64,000 nt of DNA, from contig JADJEK010000001.1 in the NCBI GenBank assembly GCA_016709145.1, forward strand, positions 186,001 to 250,000, written 5' to 3'. This document shows positions 53,862 through 62,427 of the stretch, piece by piece; position 1 is the first letter of the stretch; each line of letters opens with the position of its first letter. The notes beneath the pieces are model-generated. The model saw only the letters and a program-made list of their open reading frames with translations, did no database searches and was not told where the DNA came from. This DNA comes from Planctomycetota bacterium. GTDB lineage: Bacteria; Planctomycetota; B15-G4; JADJEK01. The translations under genes were made by a program, and so were the position numbers.

Positions 53862-54475
53862 CGGCGACCGCCCTTCGCGGGAGCGCCCGCGCTCATGCAG
53901 GCCTTCTTCAGGCCGACGTACGTACCGCAACGGCAGAGGTTGCCGCCGAGGCCTTCGAGCACCGCGGCGCGGTCCGGCGACGCGTTCGTGCGCAAGAGCG
54001 CTTCGGACGCGACGACGAAACCCGGTGTGCAGAAGCCGCATTGCTGCGCGTCGTGTTCGACGAAGGCCTTCTGGATCGGCGCGAGTTCGGCGCCGTTCGC
54101 GAGGCTCTCGACCGTTTCGATCGTGCGGCCCTGCGCGGCGATCGCGAGCGTCGTACAGGAGTACGCGGCCTTGCCGTCGATGAGGACGGTGCATGCGCCG
54201 CAGGTCGCGCGGTCGCAGACCTTCTTGGACCCGGTCAGGTCGAGGTGGTTGCGCAGCGCGTCGAGCAGCGTCGTGCGCGGCTCGACGGCGAGCTCACGCA
54301 CGGAGCCGTTGATCGAGAGCTTGATCGGCACGGCGCCGGGGCCGACGCAGGGGTTCGCGGCTTGTGCGGCGGCGCGGGCTTCGGCGGAGAGGGCTTCGAT
54401 CGAACCAGCGACGATCGCGCCGGCTCCGACACCCTTCAAGAAATGGCGTCGGGACAGACCATTCGGGTCGGACAT
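53858..54475 (-). CDS. Aldehyde oxidoreductase [2Fe-2S] subunit with Tat signal (PaoA/YagT-like)
   Basis: A 205-aa small subunit: twin-arginine signal SRRHFLKGVGAG (8-19) and a hydrophobic stretch, then a plant-type ferredoxin domain (Cys87, 92, 95, 107) and a second all-helical [2Fe-2S] domain (Cys146, 149, 181, 183 in QCGFCTPG and CRCGTY). The order small-large-FAD matches an oxidoreductase of the PaoABC type in which only this subunit carries the export signal and the folded complex is carried across by Tat. The start is ATG 54475, directly after repeat DNA. Frames reaching 54904 are not real. Confidence 0.92.
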   Translation of the reverse strand: MSDPNGLSRRHFLKGVGAGAIVAGSIEALSAEARAAAQAANPCVGPGAVPIKLSINGSVRELAVEPRTTLLDALRNHLDLTGSKKVCDRATCGACTVLIDGKAAYSCTTLAIAAQGRTIETVESLANGAELAPIQKAFVEHDAQQCGFCTPGFVVASEALLRTNASPDRAAVLEGLGGNLCRCGTYVGLKKACMSAGAPAKGGRR

Positions 54476-54570
54476 GAGGACAGGGTCCTTTCCGGAGGGG
54501 ACCGGGGGGCGCGGAAGTGTAGCGAACGCTCGGGCCGCTCGGTCGGATGGTGCTGACCATCCACGCAGGC

Positions 54571-54889
54571 GGGGGGAACGAAGTTCCCCCCGCACCCCCC
54601 TCGCTCGACCGCTCGCGGTCGAACGACCAAAGGGGAGCCTCACAAACGAGCGAGGCCCCCCTTTGGAAACCCCCGCGCCCTTGAGTCGCGCGTGAGACTT
54701 GACGCGAAGGGACGTCGTGAACGGCTCTCGCGGCAGCGGCCCAAAGCCGCGGCGGGCGAGTGGGCCGCTGCCGCGAGAGCCGTTCACGACGTCCGTTGGC
54801 GACGGAGTGGTTACTCGGGCACGCGCGAGCTTGAACCCGAGGGAGAACTTCGGGTCGCGCTTCGCGCTCCGCGGTGGCGATTGAAGGAA
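54571..54889. repeat. Long dispersed repeat, 54-kb copy (with hairpin insertion)
   Basis: Inverted relative to 44195-44426 and nearly identical to it, except for an insertion of about 85 bases that forms the large hairpin at 54710-54794. It lies upstream of the aldehyde oxidoreductase operon, beginning about 95 bases before its first start codon. Confidence 0.88.
54710..54794. repeat. Perfect 34-bp inverted repeat (hairpin) with 17-base loop
   Basis: Left arm 54710-54743, starting GGACGTCGTGAACGGC, is exactly complementary to the right arm 54761-54794; the loop is 54744-54760. It is the segment missing from the 44-kb copy of the surrounding repeat, and its right end repeats the GACGTCGTGAA of the left flank. 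This is the pattern expected of an inserted hairpin element. Confidence 0.9.
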
Positions 54890-54908
54890 TGCGCGGGCGG
54901 GCACGGAC

Positions 54909-54943
54909 GGGGACGGAGGCGGGTCTGTCCCCGATGTGTCCCC
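54909..54943. repeat. Class-2 palindromic repeat with GATGTGTCCCC extension
   Basis: The core 54909-54932 (GGGGACGGAGGCGGGTCTG followed by TCCCC) is the inverse of the core at 44067-44090, and the adjoining GATGTGTCCCC matches the extension there. It sits 20 bases from the end of the long dispersed repeat. Confidence 0.85.
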
Positions 54944-55027
54944 ACTGCCCGACGCCCGTGCCAGCGGTCATCGCTCGCACTCCAACCCTTCGACACGATC
55001 GCGCAAGTCTTTGGGCCGCCGTGATGT

Positions 55028-55103
55028 AGCCCGCGTGCATTTGCCGCCGGCAATCGCACGCGGGTACCCGCGTCGGATTGCCGGCGGCAAATGCACGCGG
55101 GCT
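55028..55103. repeat. 76-bp near-perfect palindrome
   Basis: Outer arms of 28 bases (55028-55055 and 55076-55103) are exactly complementary, starting AGCCCGCGTGCATTTG. After a two-base mismatch the centre is itself a 16-base perfect palindrome ACGCGGGTACCCGCGT (55058-55073). The DNA could extrude as a cruciform and RNA from either strand would form a 36-bp hairpin. It lies in the gap between the truncated FG-GAP gene and the oxidoreductase operon. Confidence 0.9.
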
Positions 55104-55226
55104 GCCGTCTCACCCTTGCCCCCCGGTGCCACCGGGTCCCGCGCCGCCGTCACCGTTTTTCAGCGTCACCGTTTTCCAGAGTCCCGTTCCCGTTCACGAT
55201 TTCCGACCGGCTTCGCGCTGGCGCGA

Positions 55227-55880
55227 TCAGTCCGCGACGACCTCGAGCGCGTTCGTCGTCGTGTAGCCCCACGGCAGCGTCGGATCGGCGCACGCCGCTT
55301 GCATCGTGAACGTGACGCCCGACGCGAGGCTCGGCAGCGTCGCCGGCAGCGTCAGCGAGCCGTTGCCCGCTCCCGAGCCGAACAGCGGCAGCAGGCCACC
55401 GATGTGCAGCACGCAGCTCGTCGAGAACACCTGCGGCGTCGGCGCGAGTCCGAACAGCAACACCGCGGGGCCGCCGCCTCGCGCGTCGTCGATCGCGAAC
55501 GTGACGCTCTGGCCAGTGCCGAAGCAACCCTGCACCGTCAGCTCCGGCACGAAGCCGCCGTCGCCCGCGCATCCATTGCCGAACTTCGCGGCCGCACCAC
55601 GGCAGCGTTGTTGGACGACCGCGATCGTCAGCTTTTCGTACCGCACCGCTGCGATCTCGAGATCCGCATCGCTGTCGTAGTTGCCCACGTCCACGAACGT
55701 CGGGTCGCCGTTGACGAAACTCGCCGCGGGAGGTGCGAACGCGCCGGTGCCGTCTCCGAACGCGACCGCGACCGCACGAGCGGACGACGACCCGAACACG
55801 AGATCGACTCGACCGTCGGCGGTCGGCGGTCGGTCGAATCCGCGAAGATCACCCTCCGTTACCGCGACCCATCGGGTTCG
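55227..55880 (-). pseudogene. 5'-truncated FG-GAP-repeat protein
   Basis: About 218 codons ending at the stop at 55227. The first part has FG-GAP-type strands (GRVDLVFGS, VDVGNYDSDADLEIAAVR) and the rest is the same kind of C-terminal beta-rich domain found at the end of the 31141-33816 protein (FGNGCAGDGG...GCFGTGQSVTF). There is no signal peptide or start codon with support, and the upstream coding part is missing; the reading frame runs into the 3' end of the sigma-54 activator gene. It is best read as the remnant of a secreted protein cut by a deletion whose edge lies near 55.86 kb. Confidence 0.72.
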
Positions 55881-57442
55881 ACGCTCCCCGCACCGGAAGT
55901 GCGCAACTCTCGAACGAGTTCCGGCAGCACGCGCGCCCGCACCGTCCGGCGATCGCAATCGAGAGCGCGCGCGGCAGCGTCGTAGCTGTGCGTCTTGGAA
56001 TAGACGTACGTCACGTAGCGCGACAGCATCTGCTCGGCCGTCAGCGTGGCCGAGGTGAACTCGCGCACCAATCGACCCGTCACGTCGGCATCGCCGGCCG
56101 GCGTTTCGGCCGGCGTGTACTCGCCTCGCAGCATGACGCTGCGCACGCATTGCTCGAGCTCACGGAAGTTTCCGGGCCACGCGTAGCCACGCCCGAGCTT
56201 GCCGTCGACGAACGCGATGCATTCGGCCGTAAGACGGTCGGCGTCGTCGCCCTCGACCCATTGCCGCGCGACGTGGCCGACGAGTCTCGGCAAGTCGTCG
56301 GGCTGATCCACGAGTTGATCGCGCAACGACGGCGTGACCAGACGGTCGGCGCAGAGGCGGTAGTAGAGGTCCTCGCGGAATCGTCGTTCACGCATCAGCG
56401 CCGGCAGATCGCGGTTGGTTGCGGCGACGACTTTGCCGTCGAAGCGTTGCGTCGTGTCGTCGCCGAGCGCGGCGAACTCGCGCGACTGCAGCACGCGCAG
56501 GAGCTTGACCTGGATCGCGGGATCGAGGTCGCCGATCTCGTCGAGGAACACCGAGCCGTACGGACTGCAGCGCGCGAAGAAGCCGACGCGATCGGCGAGT
56601 GCTCCCGTGAACGCGCCCTTGCGATGTCCGAACAACTCGGACTCGACCAGCGTCGGCGACGACGCCGAGAGGTTGATCGCGTGGAACGTGTCGACGAAGC
56701 GCGCGACGAACTTGCCCGCATCGACGTCGTACGGCACGTAGCGCGAATACGCGATCGCGCGCGCGACGAGTTCCTTGCCGCTGCCGGAGGGACCCGTGAT
56801 CAGCGTCGGCACGTCGCCGAGTCGCGCGTACAGCGCCTTGCGATAGCGCTGCAGATCGTGCGTGAAGATCGATTGCCAGATCTGCTGGCGCAGCTCGACC
56901 ATCGGCTTCGAGGCGCCGACCAGCACGTGGTAGATCGCGAAGAACGCGCGGTTCAGTTGGAAGATCAACGCGAACAGATGCGGGTCGGCCTCGACCTCGG
57001 GCAAGCGCTTGCCGCCGACTTCGAGCAGCTCGCGCGAACGGCGCTGGAATGCGTCGAATGGCGGTGTCCGCGCGCGTCCACGACCCGGCGTCAGCGCCGC
57101 GGCGATCGCTTCTTGCATCGGCGGATGCATCTCGTGGTAGAGCGCGAACAGCGCGACCTCGACGTAGAGAGAGCGCGCGTCGGCTTCCCCCCCACCGCTG
57201 CGCTCGAGCACATCACGCATGCGGCGCGCGAGTTCGTCGCTGCGCACCGCGAAGCGCGTGACCGCGTCGATGCGTTCGCGGTGCAGCTCGTGATGGAGAT
57301 GCCACGACGGTCCGAGTCGACGCACGTCGTCGCCGAGCGCTTCGCGTTCGAGCGCGATGCGCTCGGGGCCGAACGGATTGCAGCGTGTCAACCGACGCAG
57401 CACTTCGGCCTGTCGGACGTCGGCGGCGGAGAACTTCGTCAT
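55859..57442 (-). CDS. Sigma-54-dependent transcriptional activator
   Basis: A 527-aa protein. The N-terminal 215 residues are helical, with no receiver or other known sensor domain. The AAA+ domain carries Walker A GPSGSGKELVA, the sigma-54 contact loop GAFTGA, and Walker B SVFLDEIGDLDP. An Arg-finger region precedes a C-terminal Fis-type helix-turn-helix (YDAAARALDCDRRTVRARV). It would bind upstream sites and use ATP to open sigma-54 promoters. The signal sensed is unknown. ATG 57442 is the only sensible start. Its last few codons abut the remnant of an FG-GAP gene, and the very C-terminus (SGAGSVEPDGSR) may come from that junction. Confidence 0.88.
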   Translation of the reverse strand: MTKFSAADVRQAEVLRRLTRCNPFGPERIALEREALGDDVRRLGPSWHLHHELHRERIDAVTRFAVRSDELARRMRDVLERSGGGEADARSLYVEVALFALYHEMHPPMQEAIAAALTPGRGRARTPPFDAFQRRSRELLEVGGKRLPEVEADPHLFALIFQLNRAFFAIYHVLVGASKPMVELRQQIWQSIFTHDLQRYRKALYARLGDVPTLITGPSGSGKELVARAIAYSRYVPYDVDAGKFVARFVDTFHAINLSASSPTLVESELFGHRKGAFTGALADRVGFFARCSPYGSVFLDEIGDLDPAIQVKLLRVLQSREFAALGDDTTQRFDGKVVAATNRDLPALMRERRFREDLYYRLCADRLVTPSLRDQLVDQPDDLPRLVGHVARQWVEGDDADRLTAECIAFVDGKLGRGYAWPGNFRELEQCVRSVMLRGEYTPAETPAGDADVTGRLVREFTSATLTAEQMLSRYVTYVYSKTHSYDAAARALDCDRRTVRARVLPELVRELRTSGAGSVEPDGSR

Positions 57443-57527
57443 GGCGCGACGCTCCCACGCACGCTGCGAAACGCGCGACGCCGTGGACCACGCCCGGTCA
57501 CTCCGGCGTCGCCGAGCGTGCCCGCGA

Positions 57528-58073
57528 TCAATGCCGATGCGCGTCCCAATCGTGCTCGTAGAGCGACAACGGCTCCTGCTCGAGCAGCGAGTCGATCATC
57601 GTGCGGACTTGGTCGGTCGGCGCGAACGGCGCGATCATCGCACTCGTGACGTCGACGAACTCGACGCCTTCGGCTCGGTACGCGACGTCCCACTTCGACA
57701 TCAACACGTCGACGCCGGCCGCTTGCGCGATGGCCGGCAACTGGGCCTCGATCGGCTTCAGGATGTCGGCGATCGACGCCGTGCTGAAGCCCTGCCGATG
57801 CAGGCGTTCCTGCAGTGCGGCGCCACGCGCTTCGAGCGCGCCGACCTCCGCGGTCGCGTTCGACTTCTTGGCTTCGTCGCGACGCCGCATGAGGTCCTCG
57901 AGCACCGCGCGGTTCTGCGCCGAATGCGCGAACGCGACCGCGACCGCGCGGGAGTCGTAGACGCCGACCTTCACGGCACGCGGCGCATCCATCGACGGCA
58001 ACAAGCACGAACCCACCGCGGCGGCGGCCAAGACCAACGCGATCGACAACGAAGAGACACTGCGAGCGAGCAT
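57528..58073 (-). CDS. Exported coiled-coil protein, possibly a lipoprotein
   Basis: A 181-aa protein with a hydrophobic N-terminus ending VGSC (a possible lipobox near residues 20-23). A strand KVGVYDSRAVAVAFAHS precedes a charged helical stretch (EDLMRRRDEAKKSNATAEVG), followed by a mixed domain with VDVLMSKWDVAYRAEGVEFV. The strand-then-coiled-coil order recalls Skp/OmpH periplasmic chaperones, but the match is loose. ATG 58073 is chosen for the signal; upstream frames are not credible. It lies upstream of the sigma-54 activator gene on the same strand, 85 bases away. Confidence 0.68.
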   Translation of the reverse strand: MLARSVSSLSIALVLAAAAVGSCLLPSMDAPRAVKVGVYDSRAVAVAFAHSAQNRAVLEDLMRRRDEAKKSNATAEVGALEARGAALQERLHRQGFSTASIADILKPIEAQLPAIAQAAGVDVLMSKWDVAYRAEGVEFVDVTSAMIAPFAPTDQVRTMIDSLLEQEPLSLYEHDWDAHRH

Positions 58074-58516
58074 GGGAGTCCTCGGTCCAAGCGAGCGAGC
58101 CGAAGCGCGAAGTGCGTGGCGCAACACGCCCACCACCGCCGAATGCACTCGGGATGCCGAATCGTCCGCGACGCTTCCCCGCCGCGCATCGCTGCTGGCC
58201 AAAACCCATCGAACTCTCCTCAACTCCAAGTTCGGCCACGAGTTCAGCGAAGCCGACCGCGCATCGGCCGGGACAGCGGCTGCCGGCTCACCGGTGGCAT
58301 CTCAGTCGAAGTGCATGGACATTTCTTGCTCTGACCAGACATTTTCTGCCACTGCGCGGGCGAATCCGTCGGCGTCGACAGCGACGAAAGATCCTGTGGA
58401 ACCGTAGGTTGTGCGTGCCGACGGCCGTGGCACGCGGATCGCACCTGAAAGGCGACTTCGCGGCGCGCTCCCCGTTCCTTCGCGCCTCGCCCCCCTCGAT
58501 TGGAAACCCTCGACCC
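58074..58516. other. Divergent intergenic region
   Basis: About 440 bases between the coiled-coil protein gene and the 915-aa gene on the opposite strand. I see no gene, repeat or RNA structure that I can support in it. Both promoters should be here. Confidence 0.5.
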
Positions 58517-61264
58517 ATGATCTCCCCCTCACTGACTCGATTCCTGCGCGCTGGCCTGGTGTTGGCCGCGCTGCCGACCGCGCTCGCGAACCTCGGCGAG
58601 GCCGGCGAGCGTTGGTTCGTGGCGCCGATGTCGTCGATCACGTGGACCGACGGCAATCCATCGCCGCTGGCGACGTCGCCGTGGTCGCTGCGCTCGTTCC
58701 GCTGGACGCGACCCGAACTCGTGCCGTTCATCCAGCTCGACGGGGAGGGCGAGGCGTACCTCATCGCTCAGACCGACGAGACCGGTGGCTTCCCGGAGTC
58801 ACTGACCATCGTCGCGCGCACGACCGCGCCGGGCGACGTCACCGGCATGGTCGTCGCGCCTTCGGACGATCAGCGCGGATTGGTCTCGTCGCGCTTCGTG
58901 TTCCCGGCGGCGTCGGCGAGCGAAGCGTCGCAGCGCGTCCTGTTCCTGCGCGCGAAGGCCGAGCACTACGAGTTGCTCGCGGCCTCCGAGCTGCGGGGCC
59001 ACGCGTGGTTCCAGCACGTCGCGAGCGAAGCGCGCGCCGAAGTCGCCGCGTTGACGGGTGAACCGATCGTGACCGACTCGCCGGTGACGCCGCGCTTCAC
59101 GCGCTCGTTCGACGACGAGCAGGGCCTCGACACGACGTTCGAGCTGTTCTCCGGCGCGCGCGCGATCGCGGAGAACTTGCAATGGGATCGTGATCTGCGG
59201 CTGTCCGCGCAGTCCGACCCGACGGTCGCGATCGACACGATCCCGGGCATCACCACGCGCGCGTTCGACTGGACGAAGCTCGTGGCCGGCAAGCAGCCCG
59301 AACTCGATCCGCTCGCGGCGGTGATCCCCGAGGATCAGTACGCCGTTCTGTGCCCGAGCTTCGCCGCGTACCTCGGCCTCGCCGACGAGCTCGAGCGGCG
59401 CGCGTCGCCGCTGGTCGATCTGTTCGCGGTCCAAGCCACGCGCGGCCTTCCGCGCAAGAAGTACGAGACGCAGCTCGCGCTCGGGCTGTCGACGTTGTCG
59501 CGACTGTTCGGCGACCACTTCGTGAAGAGCGTCGCGATGACCGGCGCCGACGTCGACTTCGACTCGGGCACGGACCTCGCGATCCTGTTCGAGACGGACA
59601 AGGCCGATGCGCTGTTCACGCTGCTGAAGACCAAGTTGGACGCCGCGGCGAACGCGCAGTCGAATGCGACGCGCGAGGACGGTGAGATCGAAGGCGTCGC
59701 GTTCTACGGCGTCAGGACCGCGAATCGCGCACTGAGCTCGTACCTCGCGCGCATCGGCCCCGCGATCGTCGTGACCAACTCGAAGGCACAGCTCGCGGCG
59801 TTGGCCCGCGCGGCGAACGGTTCGCACGGTTCGTTGGCGAAGCTCGACGAATACCGCTTCTTCCGCGATCGCTACGCGCGCGGCAGCGGCGAGAACGCGC
59901 TCGTGCTGTTGACCGACCCGACGATCCGTCGCTGGTGCTCGCCGGCGTTCCGCATCGCGTCGTCGCGCCGCGCGCGCGCCGCGCTCGAACTGGCCGAGCT
60001 GCACGCGCGCTTCATCGACCTCGGCAAGCTCGACGAGGTCGACGCGAAGGCGAAGGCCGCGCTCGAAGCGACGTACTGCTCGATGCACTTCGTGACGCCG
60101 ACGATCGAACTCACGGTCGATCGGGTCACCCAAGTCGAGGCCGACGCGTACGCGCGCTTCCGCAACGGCTACCAGGCCAACTGGAGCAACTACTTCGATC
60201 CGATCGCGCTGCGCATCGCGATCGACGACGTGGCGCTCGACACGGACTTGACCGTGATGCCGCTGATCGCGGGCTCGGACTTCCGCGAGTTCACCGAGGT
60301 CACCGAAGGAGTCACGCTGAGAGCCGGCGACGGCGATCCGCACCCCGAGTCGATCGCGCACTACGTGCAAGCGATCAACACCAAGGCGTCGGTGTTCCAG
60401 ATGGGCCAGAGCATGTTCGAGAACATGACCGGCGAGATCGACGTCAGCCCGCTGGCGTGGATCAGCAATCACTTCGCGGTCTACTTCGACGATGCGCCGA
60501 TCTGGGACGACCTGGCGAAGCTGCGCGCCGAGGACCACGAGTTCGAGGACCTGCTCGAAGAGCGGTTGAACGACATCCCGCTCGCGATCGAGGTCGGTGT
60601 GAAGGACTCGCTGGCGTGCGCGGCGTTCCTCACGTTCGTGCGCACCTACGCCAACGAGTCGGCGCCGGGGCTCGTGCGGTTCAAGACCAAGGAGTACGGC
60701 GACAGCGCGTACGTGCAGATCTCGGGCGACATCGGCGCGGGGCGCGGCGCCAACGGCGAACCGCTCGAGCATTCGCTGTTCTATTGCGTGTCGTCGAAGA
60801 GCCTGACGCTGTCGTTGAACGAAGACGTGATCAAGCGCGCGATGGACCGCCGCTCGGCGCCGGCGCAGGCCGCGGCGCCGCTCGGCGAGAGCTTGACGCT
60901 CGAGCTGAAGCGGCGCGTGCTCGACTCGCTCATGCGCGTGTTCCACGACGAAGTCGACGACAACCGTCGCACCGCGGCGTGGCGCGCACTGCCGATCCTG
61001 AACGAGTGGAAGCGCTTGTTCCCGAGCGAGGATCCGGTCGCCGTGCATCAGCGCTTGTGGGGCGAGACGCTGGTCGAGCCGACCGGCGGCAGCTTCGTCT
61101 GGAACGAACAGGCACGCACGATGGAGTCGACGGCCTTCGGCCATCCGCTCGCGGCGAAGGACGCACCGCAGGCCAAGCCGTTCACGGAACTGTTCTCGAA
61201 CGTCGGCTTCGGCCTGACGTTCGAACACGACGGCGTGCGTGCGCACATGCGCATCGTGCGCTGA
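58517..61264 (+). CDS. Large exported protein of unknown function
   Basis: A 915-aa protein starting at ATG 58517 with a signal peptide (MISPSLTRFLRAGLVLAALPTALA). The body is of mixed alpha/beta type without membrane segments, with acidic and aromatic-rich stretches (NGYQANWSNYFDPIALRI, AYVQISGDIGAGRG). The segment AIVVTNSKAQLAALARAA with a following LDEYRFFRDRY recalls DUF3352-type proteins, a loose similarity. No catalytic motif is seen. The frame upstream to 58112 is open but has no coding character. It ends before a strong bidirectional terminator. Confidence 0.75.
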   Translation: MISPSLTRFLRAGLVLAALPTALANLGEAGERWFVAPMSSITWTDGNPSPLATSPWSLRSFRWTRPELVPFIQLDGEGEAYLIAQTDETGGFPESLTIVARTTAPGDVTGMVVAPSDDQRGLVSSRFVFPAASASEASQRVLFLRAKAEHYELLAASELRGHAWFQHVASEARAEVAALTGEPIVTDSPVTPRFTRSFDDEQGLDTTFELFSGARAIAENLQWDRDLRLSAQSDPTVAIDTIPGITTRAFDWTKLVAGKQPELDPLAAVIPEDQYAVLCPSFAAYLGLADELERRASPLVDLFAVQATRGLPRKKYETQLALGLSTLSRLFGDHFVKSVAMTGADVDFDSGTDLAILFETDKADALFTLLKTKLDAAANAQSNATREDGEIEGVAFYGVRTANRALSSYLARIGPAIVVTNSKAQLAALARAANGSHGSLAKLDEYRFFRDRYARGSGENALVLLTDPTIRRWCSPAFRIASSRRARAALELAELHARFIDLGKLDEVDAKAKAALEATYCSMHFVTPTIELTVDRVTQVEADAYARFRNGYQANWSNYFDPIALRIAIDDVALDTDLTVMPLIAGSDFREFTEVTEGVTLRAGDGDPHPESIAHYVQAINTKASVFQMGQSMFENMTGEIDVSPLAWISNHFAVYFDDAPIWDDLAKLRAEDHEFEDLLEERLNDIPLAIEVGVKDSLACAAFLTFVRTYANESAPGLVRFKTKEYGDSAYVQISGDIGAGRGANGEPLEHSLFYCVSSKSLTLSLNEDVIKRAMDRRSAPAQAAAPLGESLTLELKRRVLDSLMRVFHDEVDDNRRTAAWRALPILNEWKRLFPSEDPVAVHQRLWGETLVEPTGGSFVWNEQARTMESTAFGHPLAAKDAPQAKPFTELFSNVGFGLTFEHDGVRAHMRIVR

Positions 61265-61273
61265 CCGGCCCGC

Positions 61274-61312
61274 GACCTGGACGAAGGAGTCGCCGGCTGC
61301 TTCGTCCAGGTC
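61274..61312. terminator. Bidirectional stem-loop terminator
   Basis: GACCTGGACGAAG (61274-61286) is exactly complementary to CTTCGTCCAGGTC (61300-61312), with a 13-base loop that contains GCCGGC. It lies in the 57 bases between two convergent genes, so it can serve both. There is no clear T tract. Confidence 0.75.
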
Positions 61313-61321
61313 ATCGCTCGG

Positions 61322-62404
61322 TCAGGGGCCGACCTTCTTCGCGGTGTTGCCGAGCAGCGCGTTCTGACCGCCAGACGCGTCGTTGATGTCGAAGCCGGTC
61401 TTCGCACCCTTCGACGTGTTGCGCGCGATGAGGTTGTCGATCGCGGACGCGCCGATGGCGAAGCCGTCCTGCGCGGACTTCGACAACGTGTTGCTCACGT
61501 GCACGCCGGCGTCCGACGTCGACTCGATCTCGTAGGCGATCGCACCCTTCGTCGCCTTGACCGCGTTCGCGACCGACAACGCCGGTCCGGCGCAGTCGAT
61601 CCCGACGACGGTGGCGCCGCGAACCTGATTGCCGATCACTACCGAGCCGAGGCCGTGAGCTTTCAGGCCCGAACTCGCGGAATCCCGCGCACGCGAGTCG
61701 CGCACGAGGTTGTCCGTGGTCGCCGCTGCGATCCACAGGCTGTGCCCGTCGCACGAGCGGACATCGCATTCCGACACGAGGTTCATCGAGTCGCTCCCGA
61801 GCACGACGATCCCGTCGCCGCCTGCCGCTTCGACTTTGGCGCGCGTGAGGACGTTGCGGGCACCTGCGACGATGATGCCACGGCCGTCGACCGCCTTCAC
61901 CGCGATGTCGGCCAAGTACACGGCGTCGCCCGAGACGAACACGCCGGCATCGCCGCAATCGCGCACCGTGACGTTCTGGATCCACGCGGCGTCACCAGCA
62001 CCCACGACGCCATCGTCCCCGCAGTCCTCGATCACGAGCTTGCGCAGCTTCACGTCCGTGGACGCGGTGTCGACGTCCACTCCGTCGTCGGCGGGACCAC
62101 GGATCCTCAGGTTCTCGAGGCGCACGAACGAGCTGTTCTGGATCGTGATCGCGTCGGTCGAGCCGGTGGCGTCGACGATCACCTTGCCGGTGCCGAGGAC
62201 CGCGCGATCGGGGCGATTCACGAACGTGATCGATCCCGAATACGTCCCGGGCGACACGCGCACGATGTCCCCGACCGACGACGCGTCGATCGCGGCTTGG
62301 ATCGTGGCGAACTGTTGCGGGACCAAGAGCTCTGCCGCGTTCGCGCCGCCAGCGCCGATCGCGAGCAGGAGTGCGAGAGGAACGAGGTGTTTCGACGTCG
62401 TCAT
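61322..62404 (-). CDS. Exported right-handed beta-helix protein
   Basis: A 360-aa protein: signal peptide (MTTSKHLVPLALLLAIGAGG...), then VPQQFATIQAAIDASSVGD, the standard opening of pectate-lyase-like beta-helix proteins, and about a dozen rungs of 20-25 residues with a DGVxV/DGIVV pattern (DDGVVGAGD, DAGVFVSGD, GDGIVVLGSD). The Asn/Asp ladders and Gly turns are visible throughout. It lacks recognisable catalytic residues of polysaccharide lyases, so enzymatic activity is unproven. It is the downstream member of a tandem pair with the gene at 62428, 23 bases apart, and both probably arose by duplication. Confidence 0.85.
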   Translation of the reverse strand: MTTSKHLVPLALLLAIGAGGANAAELLVPQQFATIQAAIDASSVGDIVRVSPGTYSGSITFVNRPDRAVLGTGKVIVDATGSTDAITIQNSSFVRLENLRIRGPADDGVDVDTASTDVKLRKLVIEDCGDDGVVGAGDAAWIQNVTVRDCGDAGVFVSGDAVYLADIAVKAVDGRGIIVAGARNVLTRAKVEAAGGDGIVVLGSDSMNLVSECDVRSCDGHSLWIAAATTDNLVRDSRARDSASSGLKAHGLGSVVIGNQVRGATVVGIDCAGPALSVANAVKATKGAIAYEIESTSDAGVHVSNTLSKSAQDGFAIGASAIDNLIARNTSKGAKTGFDINDASGGQNALLGNTAKKVGP

Positions 62405-62427
62405 GGTTCGTGTTCCGTCCCGAGTGA

